Notes under the pieces: model-generated
Told to the model about the DNA's origin: nothing
Seen by the model: the letters and a program-made list of their open reading frames with translations, nothing else
Databases searched by the model: none
In this document: piece by piece, positions 1 to 9,504 of the stretch
Layout: each line of letters starts with the position of its first letter
Position numbering within the stretch: position 1 is the stretch's first letter
Made by a program: the position numbers and the translations under genes
Assembly: GCA_039707655.1 (NCBI GenBank)
Contig: CM077672.1
Span: 200,856,537-200,920,536 of the forward strand
Origin: Elymus sibiricus
Lineage: Eukaryota > Streptophyta > Magnoliopsida > Poales > Poaceae
Direction of reading: 5' to 3'
Length of the DNA stretch: 64,000 bases

Positions 1-1
1 T

Positions 2-967
2 CTATACATTGTTGATTTCACTAAGAGAGCCCAACCTCGTACTTGTTTAATTGCTAAATCTTCTAAGGGTTGGTTATGGCATAGAAGACTTGGACATGTT
101 GGTATGCGTAACCTAGATAAACTTGTTAAAGGAGATCACATTCTTGGAGTGAAAGATGTTATATTTGACAAAGATCGACTTTGTAGTGCTTGCCAAGCAG
201 GAAAACAGGTTGGAGGAAGCCATCCCGTAAAGAACATTATGACCACGAGGAGACCACTCGAGCTACTTCATATGGATCTTTTTGGTCCCAACTCCTATAA
301 GAGCCTTGGTGGTAACTCTTTCGGTTTGGTCATTGTTGATGATTTTTCCAAATTTACGTGGGTGTTCTTTCTTGATGATAAATCGCAGGTACAAAAGATC
401 TTCAAGAACTTCGCAAGAAAGGCTCAAAATGAATTTGAAGTCAAGATCAAGAAGGTTCGGAGTGACAACGGAACGGAGTTCAAGAACGCCAATGTGGACA
501 CCTTTCTTGATGAGGAGGGTATTTCACATGAGTTCTCGGCTACGTACACACCTCAACAAAATGGAGTTGTTGAGAGGAAGAACCGTACACTTATCGAGAT
601 GGCAAGAACAATGCTTGATGAATACAAGACGCCAAGACATTTTTGGGCAGAATCGGTTGAAACAGCTTGTCATGCAACAAATCGACTTTATCTTCACAAG
701 CTTCTTGGTAAAACGGCGTATGAACTGCTCACCGGTAACAAACCACAAGTTGGATACTTTCGAGTATTTGGCTCAAAATGTTACATTCTTGATAAGCATC
801 GTCGTTCAAAATTTGCTCCTAAATCTCATGAAGGTTTCCTACTTGGTTATGGATCGAACTCTCACACTTACCGTGTCTACAACAACTTCACTCGAAAAGT
901 TGAAGAAACGGTAGATGTGAAGTTTGATGAGACTAACGGCTCGCAAGTCGAGCAATTTGCCACTTGA
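2..967 (+). pseudogene. copia pol: GAG-pre-integrase and integrase core
   Basis: The reading frame is open from base 2, so the protein starts outside the window. The zinc-binding HHCC segment is visible (WHRRLGH, then CSACQAGK). The integrase core follows, with the DDE triad in the contexts HMDLFGP, RSDNGTEF and VVERKNRT, and the copia-typical GLRNRTL-like tail region replaced here by ordinary family sequence. The enzyme inserts element cDNA into host DNA. The frame stops at 965-967, while the next domain continues in another frame that overlaps from 924. A single-base frameshift near 955 therefore separates integrase from RT. This is most simply a disabling mutation, because other copia pol genes are one continuous ORF. 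Confidence 0.92.
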
Positions 968-2948
968 TGTTGGAGATAAAGAACCATCGGAAGCAATCCA
1001 AGACTTGCTCATTGGCAAGATTCGCCCCGTGGAAGTAAAGGAGAGTACCTCGTCTATTCAAGTGGAAGCCCCAACTTCACATCAAGGTGAACGACAAGTT
1101 GATATGGAGGCATCCACAAGTGGAACACGTCAAGACGATGGGAATGAGGAAGTGCAACAGGATGATCCACCTCAACCTCCTTCTCCACCTCCACAAGCGA
1201 ACAACGACAACATCAATGAAGAAGAAGAAGATGATGATGATGAGGAAGCCTCACCACAACCCAAGAAAAAGCTACCTCGAGTTAGAGCAAGAATCGACAA
1301 GGATCATCCCGTCGAACAAATACTTGGAGATATCCAAACCGGGAGAATCACTCGCTCTAAATCTCGTTTAGCTAACTTTTGTGAGCATTACTCATTTATC
1401 TCTAGTGTTGAACCCTTGAAGGTAGAAGATGCTCTCAAGGACCCCGATTGGGTGAATGCAATGCACGAAGAGCTACACAACTTTGAGAGGAACCAAGTGT
1501 GGACATTGGTTGAGAAGCCTAAGGAAGAGCAAAACATCATTGGAACCAAATGGGTGTTCCGGAATAAGCAAGATGAAGATGGACAAGTTGTACGCAACAA
1601 GGCTCGTCTCGTAGCACAAGGTTACACACAAGTCGAAGGTATGGACTATGGTGAGACCTATGCCCCCGTTGCAAGACTTGAATCCATTCGCATTTTACTA
1701 GCTTATGCCAATCACCATGATATCACTCTTTACCAAATGGATATTAAAAGTGTCTTCTTAAATGGTGAAATTGAGGAGGAAGTATATGTTAAACAACCTC
1801 CCGGCTTTGAGAATCCCAAGAAACCTAATCATGTGCACAAACTTCGTAAAGCTCTTTATGGTCTTAAACAAGCCCCTAGAGCTTGGTACAAATGCTTGAC
1901 AAAGTTTCTTCTTGAAAAAGGTTTTGAAATTGGGAAAATTGATTCAACTTTGTTCACTAAGAGGGTTAATGGAGAATTATTTGTATGCCAAATTTATGTT
2001 GATGATATTATCTTTGGTTCTACTAACCCCTCTTTTAGTGAAAAGTTTGGAAGGTTGATGTCAGAAAAGTTTGAGATGTCTATGATGAGTGAACTCAAAT
2101 TCTTTCTTGGTTTGCAAATCAAGCAAACTAGGGAAGGTACCTTTGTCTCTCAAACAAAGTATACCAAGGACTTATTCAAGAAGTTCAACATGCAAGAAAG
2201 TAAAGGTATGAAAACTCCCATGCCCACGAGTGGACATCTTGACTTGACCAAGGATGGCAAACCAGTTGATCAAAAGGTTTATCGATCGATGATTGGTTCA
2301 TTATTATATCTATGTGCCTCTCGTCCTGACATTATGCTAAGTGTGTGCATGTGTCCACGATACCAAGCGGCACCAAAAGAGTGTCACCTTAAGGCGGTGA
2401 AAAGAATTGTGAGATACTTGATACATACACCAAACTTTGGCATATGGTATCCCAAAGGATCTTCTTTCAATCTTGTTGGCTACTCCGATTCGGACTATGC
2501 TGGAGACAAGGTTGACAGAAAATCCACTTCGGGTACATGTCAATTTATTGGTAGATCTCTTGTGTCTTGGTCCTCTAAGAAACAAAATTCCGTATCTCTA
2601 TCTACTGCCGAAGCGGAATACATTGCCGCGGGATCATGTTGTGCTCAGTTACTATGGATGACACAAACTCTTAAAGATTATGGTGTGCATGTGAGACATG
2701 TACCATTACTTTGTGACAATGAGAGTGCTATTAAGATAGCACACAATCCCGTGCAACATTCTCGAACTAAGCATATTGAGGTTCGTCACCATTTCATTCG
2801 AGATCATGTTGAGAAAGGTGATATTGACCTTAAACATGTTCGTACTAACAAACAATTGGCGGATATCTTTACCAAACCCCTTGATGAGAAAGTGTTTTGT
2901 CACTTGAGAAGTGAGTTGAACATCATTGATGCTTCAAACGTGAACTAG
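924..2948 (+). pseudogene. copia pol: reverse transcriptase and RNase H
   Basis: The frame is open for 674 codons. An acidic, proline-rich linker with runs of Glu and Asp (about residues 60-115) precedes the RT. RT motifs are intact: WVFRNKQ, the [11 protein letters not shown] block with the first catalytic Asp, [13 protein letters not shown], and the catalytic YVDD. The RNase H follows with [16 protein letters not shown] and the copia C-terminal motif [16 protein letters not shown]. The domain is complete to a normal stop at 2946-2948. It copies element RNA into cDNA and removes the RNA strand. It is called a pseudogene only because a frameshift near 955 separates it from integrase; the RT/RNase H part itself shows no lesion. 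Confidence 0.93.
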
Positions 2949-3561
2949 AGGTTCATGTGGATGCATACAAGGGCATGAGCATTCTTGACTAATCCATGAT
3001 ATCCTTCATGATTATCTTATACCTTGGACATTTTGCTCCCTTGTATTGTATCTAACCTTTTGTAGGTACTTGGACAAGCTTCATGTGACAAGATTGCATC
3101 TCACTCTTATCTTGAGCAATCTTGTATACCCCAAGTATCAACAAATGATGGTGGAATAAGGAACAAGACAACCTAAACATATCCTTTGACAAATTCTTGA
3201 GATATGCTTCATTCTTGACATCTTGGATATACATGTTGTTCCTTGCAAATCTAACCCATGTAGGAAGATGAACTACATATGATAGGAGTGCTACAAACTT
3301 CAATTCATGAGCATACACTTCAAGTTAAACTACATGATGGACATCACCACAAAAACCAAATGTAAGTTCTCACATCTTAGAGAAGCTTTACTCAAAGACA
3401 TGAGCTAAAGCAACTCAACAAGATGTGAATACATCAAAAGCTTAAAGGAAAAATGGCAACCCCATTTTGAGCTTAAATGATGAGTATGACATATGATCAA
3501 GTGATCTCACTTGACTCCTAAGTCAATATACTCTAACATAGGTGACCTAGTCGCCGACCCA

Positions 3562-3595
3562 TCTAGATGAAGTTAAAAAAAAAACTTCATCTAGA
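3562..3595. repeat. 13-bp inverted repeat with an all-A loop
   Basis: The arms TCTAGATGAAGTT (3562-3574) and AACTTCATCTAGA (3583-3595) are perfectly complementary and are separated by eight A residues. The hairpin lies in the non-coding 3' region of the copia element. Confidence 0.85.
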
Positions 3596-4599
3596 CTTTG
3601 CTTCTTTTCTGTGTTTCTTTTCTTCTAGTTTGTCTCGCAGTTAATTCATTGCAAATCCTTGTATTAATTCCTTGCCTAGTGAGCTGAGTTGACAAACTAT
3701 TCCATCGCATCCAACTCGGTTCCATCGAATTGCCACAACTCGGTGTCACCGATTTTGACTGCTCTAAGGAATTTTCTGTCAATTTTTCCCTGAGTTTTTC
3801 TGCTCCAGCTCCACTCGATGATTCTTATCCTCTACTTGCATCTAGATGTGTTTCTCAAGGACCGAACCCACTTAATCAATAACCTTGAAGACCCTTCTTG
3901 GAAATTGATGTCAAAGGGGGAGAGAGGAATACATCAAAGCTTAAGCTTATCTATTCAAACCAAAGATGCACCTTACAAGAGGAGAGAATGTTACATGTTT
4001 CTTTTAAGGGGAGAGAAACATGATAAGTTTGTTCTTTGGTTGTTCTAGTTTTCTCACCCTACCTACTCCCAATATCCATGTCAGATTCAGGGGGAGAGGA
4101 AGTTCTTTAAGGGGAGACAGCTATTTCTGTTGGGGACATGTCTGCTTCAAAGAAGTATTCACCTAGTGATACTCTTTTCTACATGTCATCCCAATCTTGG
4201 TTTCTTGTTGATCTTGTGTCTTTCTCTTGAAGAAATTATCTTGTGTTATCTAACCCTGTTTTCTCAAGTGTATTTCTTCAGGTACTTGATCAAGAACTTC
4301 AAGGTAAGTATGTGCATCACACTCATGTACATGGTTAACCTCTTGCTAAGTATATATTGTTTGCAAGGAGAAAATCTTGTACATGTGGATACTCTAATGT
4401 CATATATATATATTGCTCTGATGCATATAGCCAAGATACATGTTGCATGTATATTTCCCATAAGACATCATCATGTTATGCACATCTTCAGGGGGAGTTC
4501 AAGGGAGCTAATACATGTTACATGTTTTCTTCAAAGCTTTCATACATACCTCTGATAAATCTTTATTTAAAGCTTTGATGTATGTTGTCATCAATTACC

Positions 4600-4613
4600 A
4601 AAAAGGGGGAGAT
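4600..4613 (+). promoter_or_regulatory. polypurine tract of the copia element
   Basis: AAAAAGGGGGAG lies two bases before the LTR start TGAAAGC. This is the expected position of the plus-strand DNA primer. The same tract sits at the same spacing beside the reverse-strand LTR at 33463. Confidence 0.85.
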
Positions 4614-4964
4614 TGAAAGCACATTTGCTCCCTTGGTGGTTTTGGTAATTTATGCCAACATACATGTTGTTGGACTAATGCTTTTATCTAGTGAATTTCA
4701 GACAAGTTCAACAATGGCGTGGCATGGACAAGAGGACGTGGAACCCCCTCATGATACTAAGGACAAGAATTGGCAAAGATCAAGACTCTACATTTTTGGT
4801 TTAGTGATCCAAGATCACATTGAGTCCATAGGAAAGCCAATACTATTAAAAGGGGATGAGGTGTTGCTTAATGGTCTTTTTGCTCAAGTGCTTAGTGACA
4901 GTATTCCTAAACCCTCAACCACTATCTCAATCCCAAATATGTCCTAAACCCAAAGTCAAACTTG

Positions 4965-5350
4965 GCCCCACCGAAATTTCCAATCCGGCCCCACCGAGTT
5001 CATCCAAGACTTAGCCACTGCCAAACCCTAACAAATCGGATCCACCGAAATGGATCTCGGTCCCACCGAGATGGCCTTGCCAACTCTCTGGAATCGTTTG
5101 CAGTTACTTCGGTCTCACCGAGTTTGCAAATCGGTCTCACGGAGATGGCTTGCCAAGTCTCTGTTGCCTTATTGCTTCACTTCGGTCCTACCGAGTTGAT
5201 GCAATCGGTGCCACCGAGATGAGGATTGCCCTAGCCATTGCACTTCGGTCCATCCGAGTTGTTCGTATCGGTCCCACCGAGATTCCTAAAGTTCATATCT
5301 TTTACACAGTTCGGTGCTACCGAGATTATCGTTTCGGTGCCACCGAGTGG
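4965..5350. repeat. array of CGGTNCCACCGA-type imperfect palindromes in the copia LTR
   Basis: About a dozen copies of a 12-13 bp motif close to TCGGTSCCACCGA occur in under 400 bp, for example near 4989, 5058, 5110, 5182, 5207, 5246, 5268, 5311 and 5334. They are spaced irregularly at about 20-60 bp. Each copy can pair with itself or with its neighbours. The array lies just upstream of the LTR TATA-like sequence. Confidence 0.9.
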
Positions 5351-5386
5351 GTCAAAAGTGTGTAACGGTTGGATTTTGTGTGGAGG

Positions 5387-5399
5387 CTATATATACCCC
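5387..5399 (+). promoter_or_regulatory. TATA-like core promoter in the copia LTR
   Basis: CTATATATACCCC lies in the LTR just downstream of the palindrome array. The same element occurs in the two reverse-strand LTRs (32681-32689 and 40887-40895), so it is conserved among copies. Transcription of the element would start shortly after it. Confidence 0.65.
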
Positions 5400-6204
5400 T
5401 CCACCCCATCCTTCTCAGTAAGGAGAGCCATCAGAACGTGCCTACACTTCCACCATACATTTTCTGAGAGAGAACCACCTACTCATGTGTTGACATCAAG
5501 ATATTCCATTCCTACCATTTGAACCTTGATCTCTAGCCTTTCCCAAGTTGCTTTCCACTCAAATCCTTCTTCCACCATAGCCAAATCTGTGAGGAGTGAT
5601 TGAGTGCTGGGAAGACTATCATTTGAAGTACAAGAGCAAGGAGTTCATCAACAACACACCGTCTATTACCTTTTGGAGAGTGGTGTCTCCTAGATTGGTC
5701 AGGTGTCGCTTGGGAGCCTCCAACCAGATGTGGAGTTGAACCAAGAAGTTTGTAAGGGCAAGGAGATCGCCTACTTCGTGAAGATCTACCCCGAGTGAGG
5801 CTAGTCCTTTGTTTTCGTAAGCCATGGTGGAATAGGCAAGGTTGCTTCTTCGTGGACCCTTCGTGGGTGGAGCCCTCCGTGGACTCGCGCAGCCGTTACC
5901 CTTCGTGGGTTGAAGCCTCCATCAACGTGGACGTACGATAGCACCACCTATCGGAACCACGCCAAAAATCCACCGTGTCTTCATTGCGTTTGATATTCCA
6001 TACTCTACCCCTTTACTTTCCGTACTATTGCATGCTTCACTATTTCCGCTGCTCAATCTCTAGATATGCATGTGTAAAAAGTATTGGAGTGATCTTAACT
6101 TATGCCAAAATCTGCCTAAGTTCAAAGAGAAATTAAAAACTGCTAATTTGGCTGGTTAGGAGTCTATTCACCCCCCCTCTAGACCTATCTCCTCGATCCC
6201 ACAG

Positions 6205-6437
6205 GGTATCGTGTGGTGGAGTTGCACGTGTTCCAGGGAGCTACTTGGGTAGAGACAATTGTCCAGCTCCGGTCGCACCATGAGGCAGTACGAGCTCGTG
6301 ATGCCCTTAATGGTCGGGCCATCTACGATGGGTGCTGTTTCCTCGACATCGACTATGCGCCGCCGGCCTGCACCACTGCAGCAGCACCAGGAGGTCCACG
6401 ACAAGGCAGCGAGCCACGGCGTGGTACATGCCCATGA
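6205..6437 (+). pseudogene. RRM-like fragment (PTB-type)
   Basis: The frame running from the copia LTR boundary to a stop at about 6437 contains a segment ending GRAIYDGCCFLDIDY. This strongly resembles the last strand and loop of the RNA-recognition motifs of plant polypyrimidine-tract-binding proteins, which carry GRNIYDGCC-type sequence there. The upstream half of the domain is cut off at 6204. The following coding region is in another frame (6259-8739), so this looks like the 5' part of a frameshifted larger ORF. RRM similarity is from recall, not a search. Confidence 0.5.
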
Positions 6438-8739
6438 CAGCATGCTCGAGGGTACTTCCATGGTTGACGCCTCTGCCTCGACTACTTCAACACTCACCAC
6501 CAAGAAGGAAGAAAAGACAATCATGGAGATATTGGCTGAGATCAAGGCCACGCTTGACCACATGCTCGCCAAGGTGGATGCGTCCCCGTCTCCTTCGACC
6601 CCGACCGTGGCTTTTCCTACAGCGAACCCTGCTGCTCCACACACAGGCGTCCGCGAGGATGGAGTCGACACCATGCATGCCATGAAGGACATTACAGTTG
6701 TACCGTCAAGCACGGCGCCCACCTCTCAAGTGCATGCAACGCCACCTGTAGCTGATGTGGGCAAAGAACTTCAAGTGGGTACTGCCATACTTTTTGATAC
6801 TGGAAGGACACTGCAGACAAGATTCCCAATTTTGTTAGCAATCCCACATGCTAGGGCTGAGGTACGTGTGCTGCCTAGTGGTTTGGAGAACCATGACATG
6901 CTCAACTTGGACACTATGTGCAACATTATTCCTGCAGACAATAACCAGTGGTCCTACAAGAATAGTTCTTGTGGTCTTCTTATTAATTGTCATCAGTCCA
7001 ACAGGTTACTAGTTGATGCCTTACAAAGAATAGTGACATGGGAAGTTGCTGCTAATTGGTTGTACAAGAGCAGGAGTATGATCGATGCGATTGGCATGAA
7101 TCTTAAGATGTCGTGGGATCCAGGACTTCACAGTTTGATAGCTACTGAAATCTTGAATAGTCTGCTCGTTGTCCGATTTTTGAAACTGAAAGCATTGAGC
7201 AAATTGGAAGCAGAATGTATCCCTAGGGACAATCTATATATGTTTTTAGTGCAATCCTTGGAATTGTCTGGTGCTGCTGCAATTGTACTTTTGAAGAACA
7301 ACAAAATTCTCTTATGGGACATTATTTGCAGCATAATTTATGAAGAATCTGGCTATAAAGTTGGGTCTATAGTCAGCCTATCTATGACTTTACCTTGGGA
7401 TCCAGGTATTTCCAATCAGTGGCTAAGAAAATGGGTACTACCTGAGTTGTCACTATTCCAGGAGTTGGGGGCACGTGAGAGCAATGTTAAGTTGAAGCTG
7501 TCATGGCCACCTTCCTTCCAATTAAATAGATCAAAGCTATGTGCACAATGGGATCCAGGGGTACAACTTGGATGTTGGTGGGTGTTGTCCCAGTCCTTCA
7601 GGGGATACTTGCAGTCAATTTTAGGTCCAAAAGTTTGCGCACATACATCAAAGGATGATAACTTGTTGGATGAGATAATTCTCTGTCAAAATTCAAGACA
7701 GCATGACATCCCAAAACTTATTTGGCAGGCAACACTTCGACATCCAATTCCTAGTATTTGTATGCTAAATCAGAGGAGAATACATAGTATGGAGGAATCG
7801 TACAATTCCTATGGTGTTCCATTGGAAGATGGTGTGAGTAGGTATTGTCCAGTACACAAACATTTTCCTGCTTCCCCCTTGGTGGTCTTGTGTCATGCAA
7901 TTTCAGAACTGCAGGGTCCTGTAGTCCTTTCTCCAGGTGATCTGGTGTCTATGATCCTGGTTAGAGATGTGGAGATGGACAGGTACATCCCTGTAGAGGA
8001 AAACCTGCCAATTATGCTCTCTCAGTTACTGCAACTAACACAAGAATCTGACAGTGGAAGAGTCTCTGATCTACATACAAGGGTTTCTATTGGTCAGGGA
8101 ACAAGTGCAACTGTGCAGTTAACACAAGGTGATAATGCTACTATTTGCCATTGGGGCCTGATGCTTTTGGCAAACAATATGCAAGAATTTACCTATTGCT
8201 TGATAAATTACCAACAAGGGATGCATGGGAGTGCAGTACTAAAGGCACAAACCAATCTGTACAAAAGAGTTTCCACAAGAAACTTCAGTCCCGGGAATGA
8301 GGAAATGGACAGATTGCACTCAGTGTTCGACAACTGGCCGTCATGGAGTCGCAGTGGTTTTAGTCCATGGAGGTGCCATGCCATGATGTCAATACTATTG
8401 CAACAAGAAGACCTCGAACTCGTGTTCGCAGGAATCGTGGCTCTTGAAACACATCAGAATCCTCATGTTCATAGCCAGCTGTTCCGAGAGGGGGTACGAC
8501 TCGAAGTGCAGCCACAACAACACGGTCAGGTGATGATCAGTGCAGCCGCCTCTCGTTGGGAGCATCTTGGGAGCCGGAGCAGTGGAAGCAATGGCATGGT
8601 CCAGCTTTTACAAGTACAACAAGAGCCGTACAAGTGCTGTCGATTATTTTCCTCGATACATGGAAAGGAAAAGCAAGTTCAGTGGAAGCACATGCATGAA
8701 ATAAATTTCATTGCTTCTCTTGCTGGAGACGAACTATAA
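6259..8739 (+). pseudogene. 826-codon retroelement ORF with repeated WDPG motifs
   Basis: This is an unusually long open frame without a recognised enzymatic domain. Its first ~100 codons overlap the RRM-like frame and are probably not translated as written; the credible part starts around 6430. A short heptad-like helix (IMEILAEIKATLDHML) follows. Three WDPG motifs lie near 7113, 7397 and 7550, and a related WDPS lies near 8941 beyond the stop, each encoded by TGGGATCCA. The frame is neither gag-like with a zinc knuckle nor pol-like. It may be an extra ORF of a grass gypsy element. Function unknown. Confidence 0.45.
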
Positions 8740-8784
8740 GTCAAGGAAAAAATTCAATTACTTCAAGCATATGGTTCAGTTACT

Positions 8785-9117
8785 TTGGCTGACTCACTTT
8801 TGGGATTTTACCTGTGGCAATATGAGCTTATTGCTGCATTGGTTCAGTTCACAAAGAGAAAGGTAGCGCTCCAGGATATACACAAGTGTCAGGCTTTCTG
8901 TCCATTGACCAAATTGTCCAGCAAGCTTCAGTACAGGGCTTGGGATCCAAGTGTGCAACTTCGACAAACAACTCTCGACACCGTTTCGTTTCTACCAGTT
9001 CTAGGCGAGCTGCCTACTATTATGACATGGTTGGGGCATGCCGATAGCTATCTTCGCCAAGCGGCTTGGGGGCAAGCCGCAATTGAAGGGGAGGGAATGT
9101 CACGGACCGGGTCGTGA
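8785..9117 (+). pseudogene. C-terminal polyprotein tail of the gypsy remnant
   Basis: A 110-codon frame includes a fourth WDP motif (WDPSVQL) and ends with AWGQAAIEGEG just where the purine tract and the LTR begin. Many grass gypsy polyproteins end in an AWGQA-like sequence followed by a Gly-rich tail overlapping the polypurine tract. The stop falls inside the LTR. It is separated from the long ORF by stops and a frame change. Confidence 0.45.
9083..9097 (+). promoter_or_regulatory. polypurine tract of the gypsy remnant
   Basis: TTGAAGGGGAGGGAA ends exactly at the LTR start TGTCACG. Confidence 0.7.
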
Positions 9118-9442
9118 GGGCATGTGCTGGACCGGGGCATGGGCCGTGCTAGGTGGTGGAGCTGGACATGTGGCCCAAGATGACCATCAGGGCACTACTA
9201 CAAAAGGAAGTGGCTGGACAGAGGAAAGGGGATCGAACAGAACAGAACGACCTTGGTCTTCTTCTTCCTCGGGTCTCCTCCATCCCCTCGTGACCAGACG
9301 AGCTCATCCCTCCTCCTTGCTGCTGCTGCCTACCCCAGATTCTATGCTCCTCCCAACCTAAACTCTATCTCTTTCTCCAATCTCTTGTGAGATTTGTACC
9401 CTGTAACCCAATACTTGTGCTAAGAGAGGCAGGCTCGTGACA
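9098..9442 (+). repeat. 345-bp LTR with TGTCACG/CGTGACA ends
   Basis: The sequence starts TGTCACG directly after a purine tract and ends CGTGACA, a perfect 7-bp terminal inverted repeat with TG...CA ends. The length suits a small gypsy LTR. The 5' partner is missing, so TSDs cannot be tested. Confidence 0.7.
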
Positions 9443-9504
9443 GCTCCAGACAAATCGAGGGCAAGGTTCGATCCTTCTCGCTGAGCGCTCCACCGCCTAT
9501 ATGC

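Larger units (their letters stand above)
2949..4613 (+). other. copia 3' non-coding region with repeated polypurine tracts
   Basis: There is no convincing ORF between pol and the 3' LTR; the related copies carry a 686-codon ORF in the equivalent part of the element. Purine tracts of the AAAGGGGGAGA type occur at about 3913-3925, 4006-4015, 4091-4100, 4108-4118 and 4491-4496, and at 4600-4611 directly before the LTR. Only the last is in the position of the plus-strand primer. The stretch 3455-3560 is clearly related to the spacer at about 29040-29165 (reverse strand), which links this element to the copia array further right. Confidence 0.75.
1..6203 (+). mobile_element. Ty1/copia retrotransposon, Sirevirus-like, 3' part only
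   Basis: This is the 3' portion of a copia element whose 5' LTR, gag and protease lie left of the window. The order integrase, RT, RNase H is diagnostic of Ty1/copia. After pol come 1.66 kb of non-coding DNA with several polypurine-tract-like motifs and one LTR (4614-6203) beginning TGAAAGC and ending CCCACA. The related copies at 31886-41669 have a primer binding site TGGTATCAGAGC for initiator tRNA-Met and an extra ORF. Repeated purine tracts and an extra ORF point to the SIRE/Maximus lineage. That lineage call is inference; copia identity is certain. Confidence 0.93.
4614..6203 (+). repeat. 3' LTR of the copia element (1590 bp)
   Basis: It begins TGAAAGC directly after the polypurine tract and ends GATCCCACA. 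It is the same family as the reverse-strand LTRs at 31886-33463 and 40091-41669, which begin TGAAAGC and end GATCCTACA. It contains a TATA-like promoter core near 5387 and an array of CGGT-N-ACCG palindromes (4965-5350). The matching 5' LTR is outside the window, so no target-site duplication can be checked. Confidence 0.92.
6204..9442 (+). mobile_element. truncated Ty3/gypsy-type LTR retrotransposon remnant
   Basis: The remnant starts where the copia LTR ends, so its left part was lost or lies beyond the copia insertion. It holds a long ORF region, a short terminal coding tail, a purine tract and a 345-bp LTR (9098-9442). The tail encodes an AWGQA-type segment next to the polypurine tract, which resembles the C-terminus of grass gypsy polyproteins. 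No protease, RT or integrase is present, so pol has been deleted. Assignment to gypsy rests on the tail and LTR layout and is moderate. Confidence 0.6.

Noticed and set aside
4965..5350. Possible CRISPR-like array
   Set aside because: The repeated unit is only about 12 bp, imperfect and irregularly spaced, in a plant retrotransposon LTR.
1..6203. Autonomous, active copia element
   Set aside because: A frameshift near 955 separates integrase from RT and the 5' half is not in the window.
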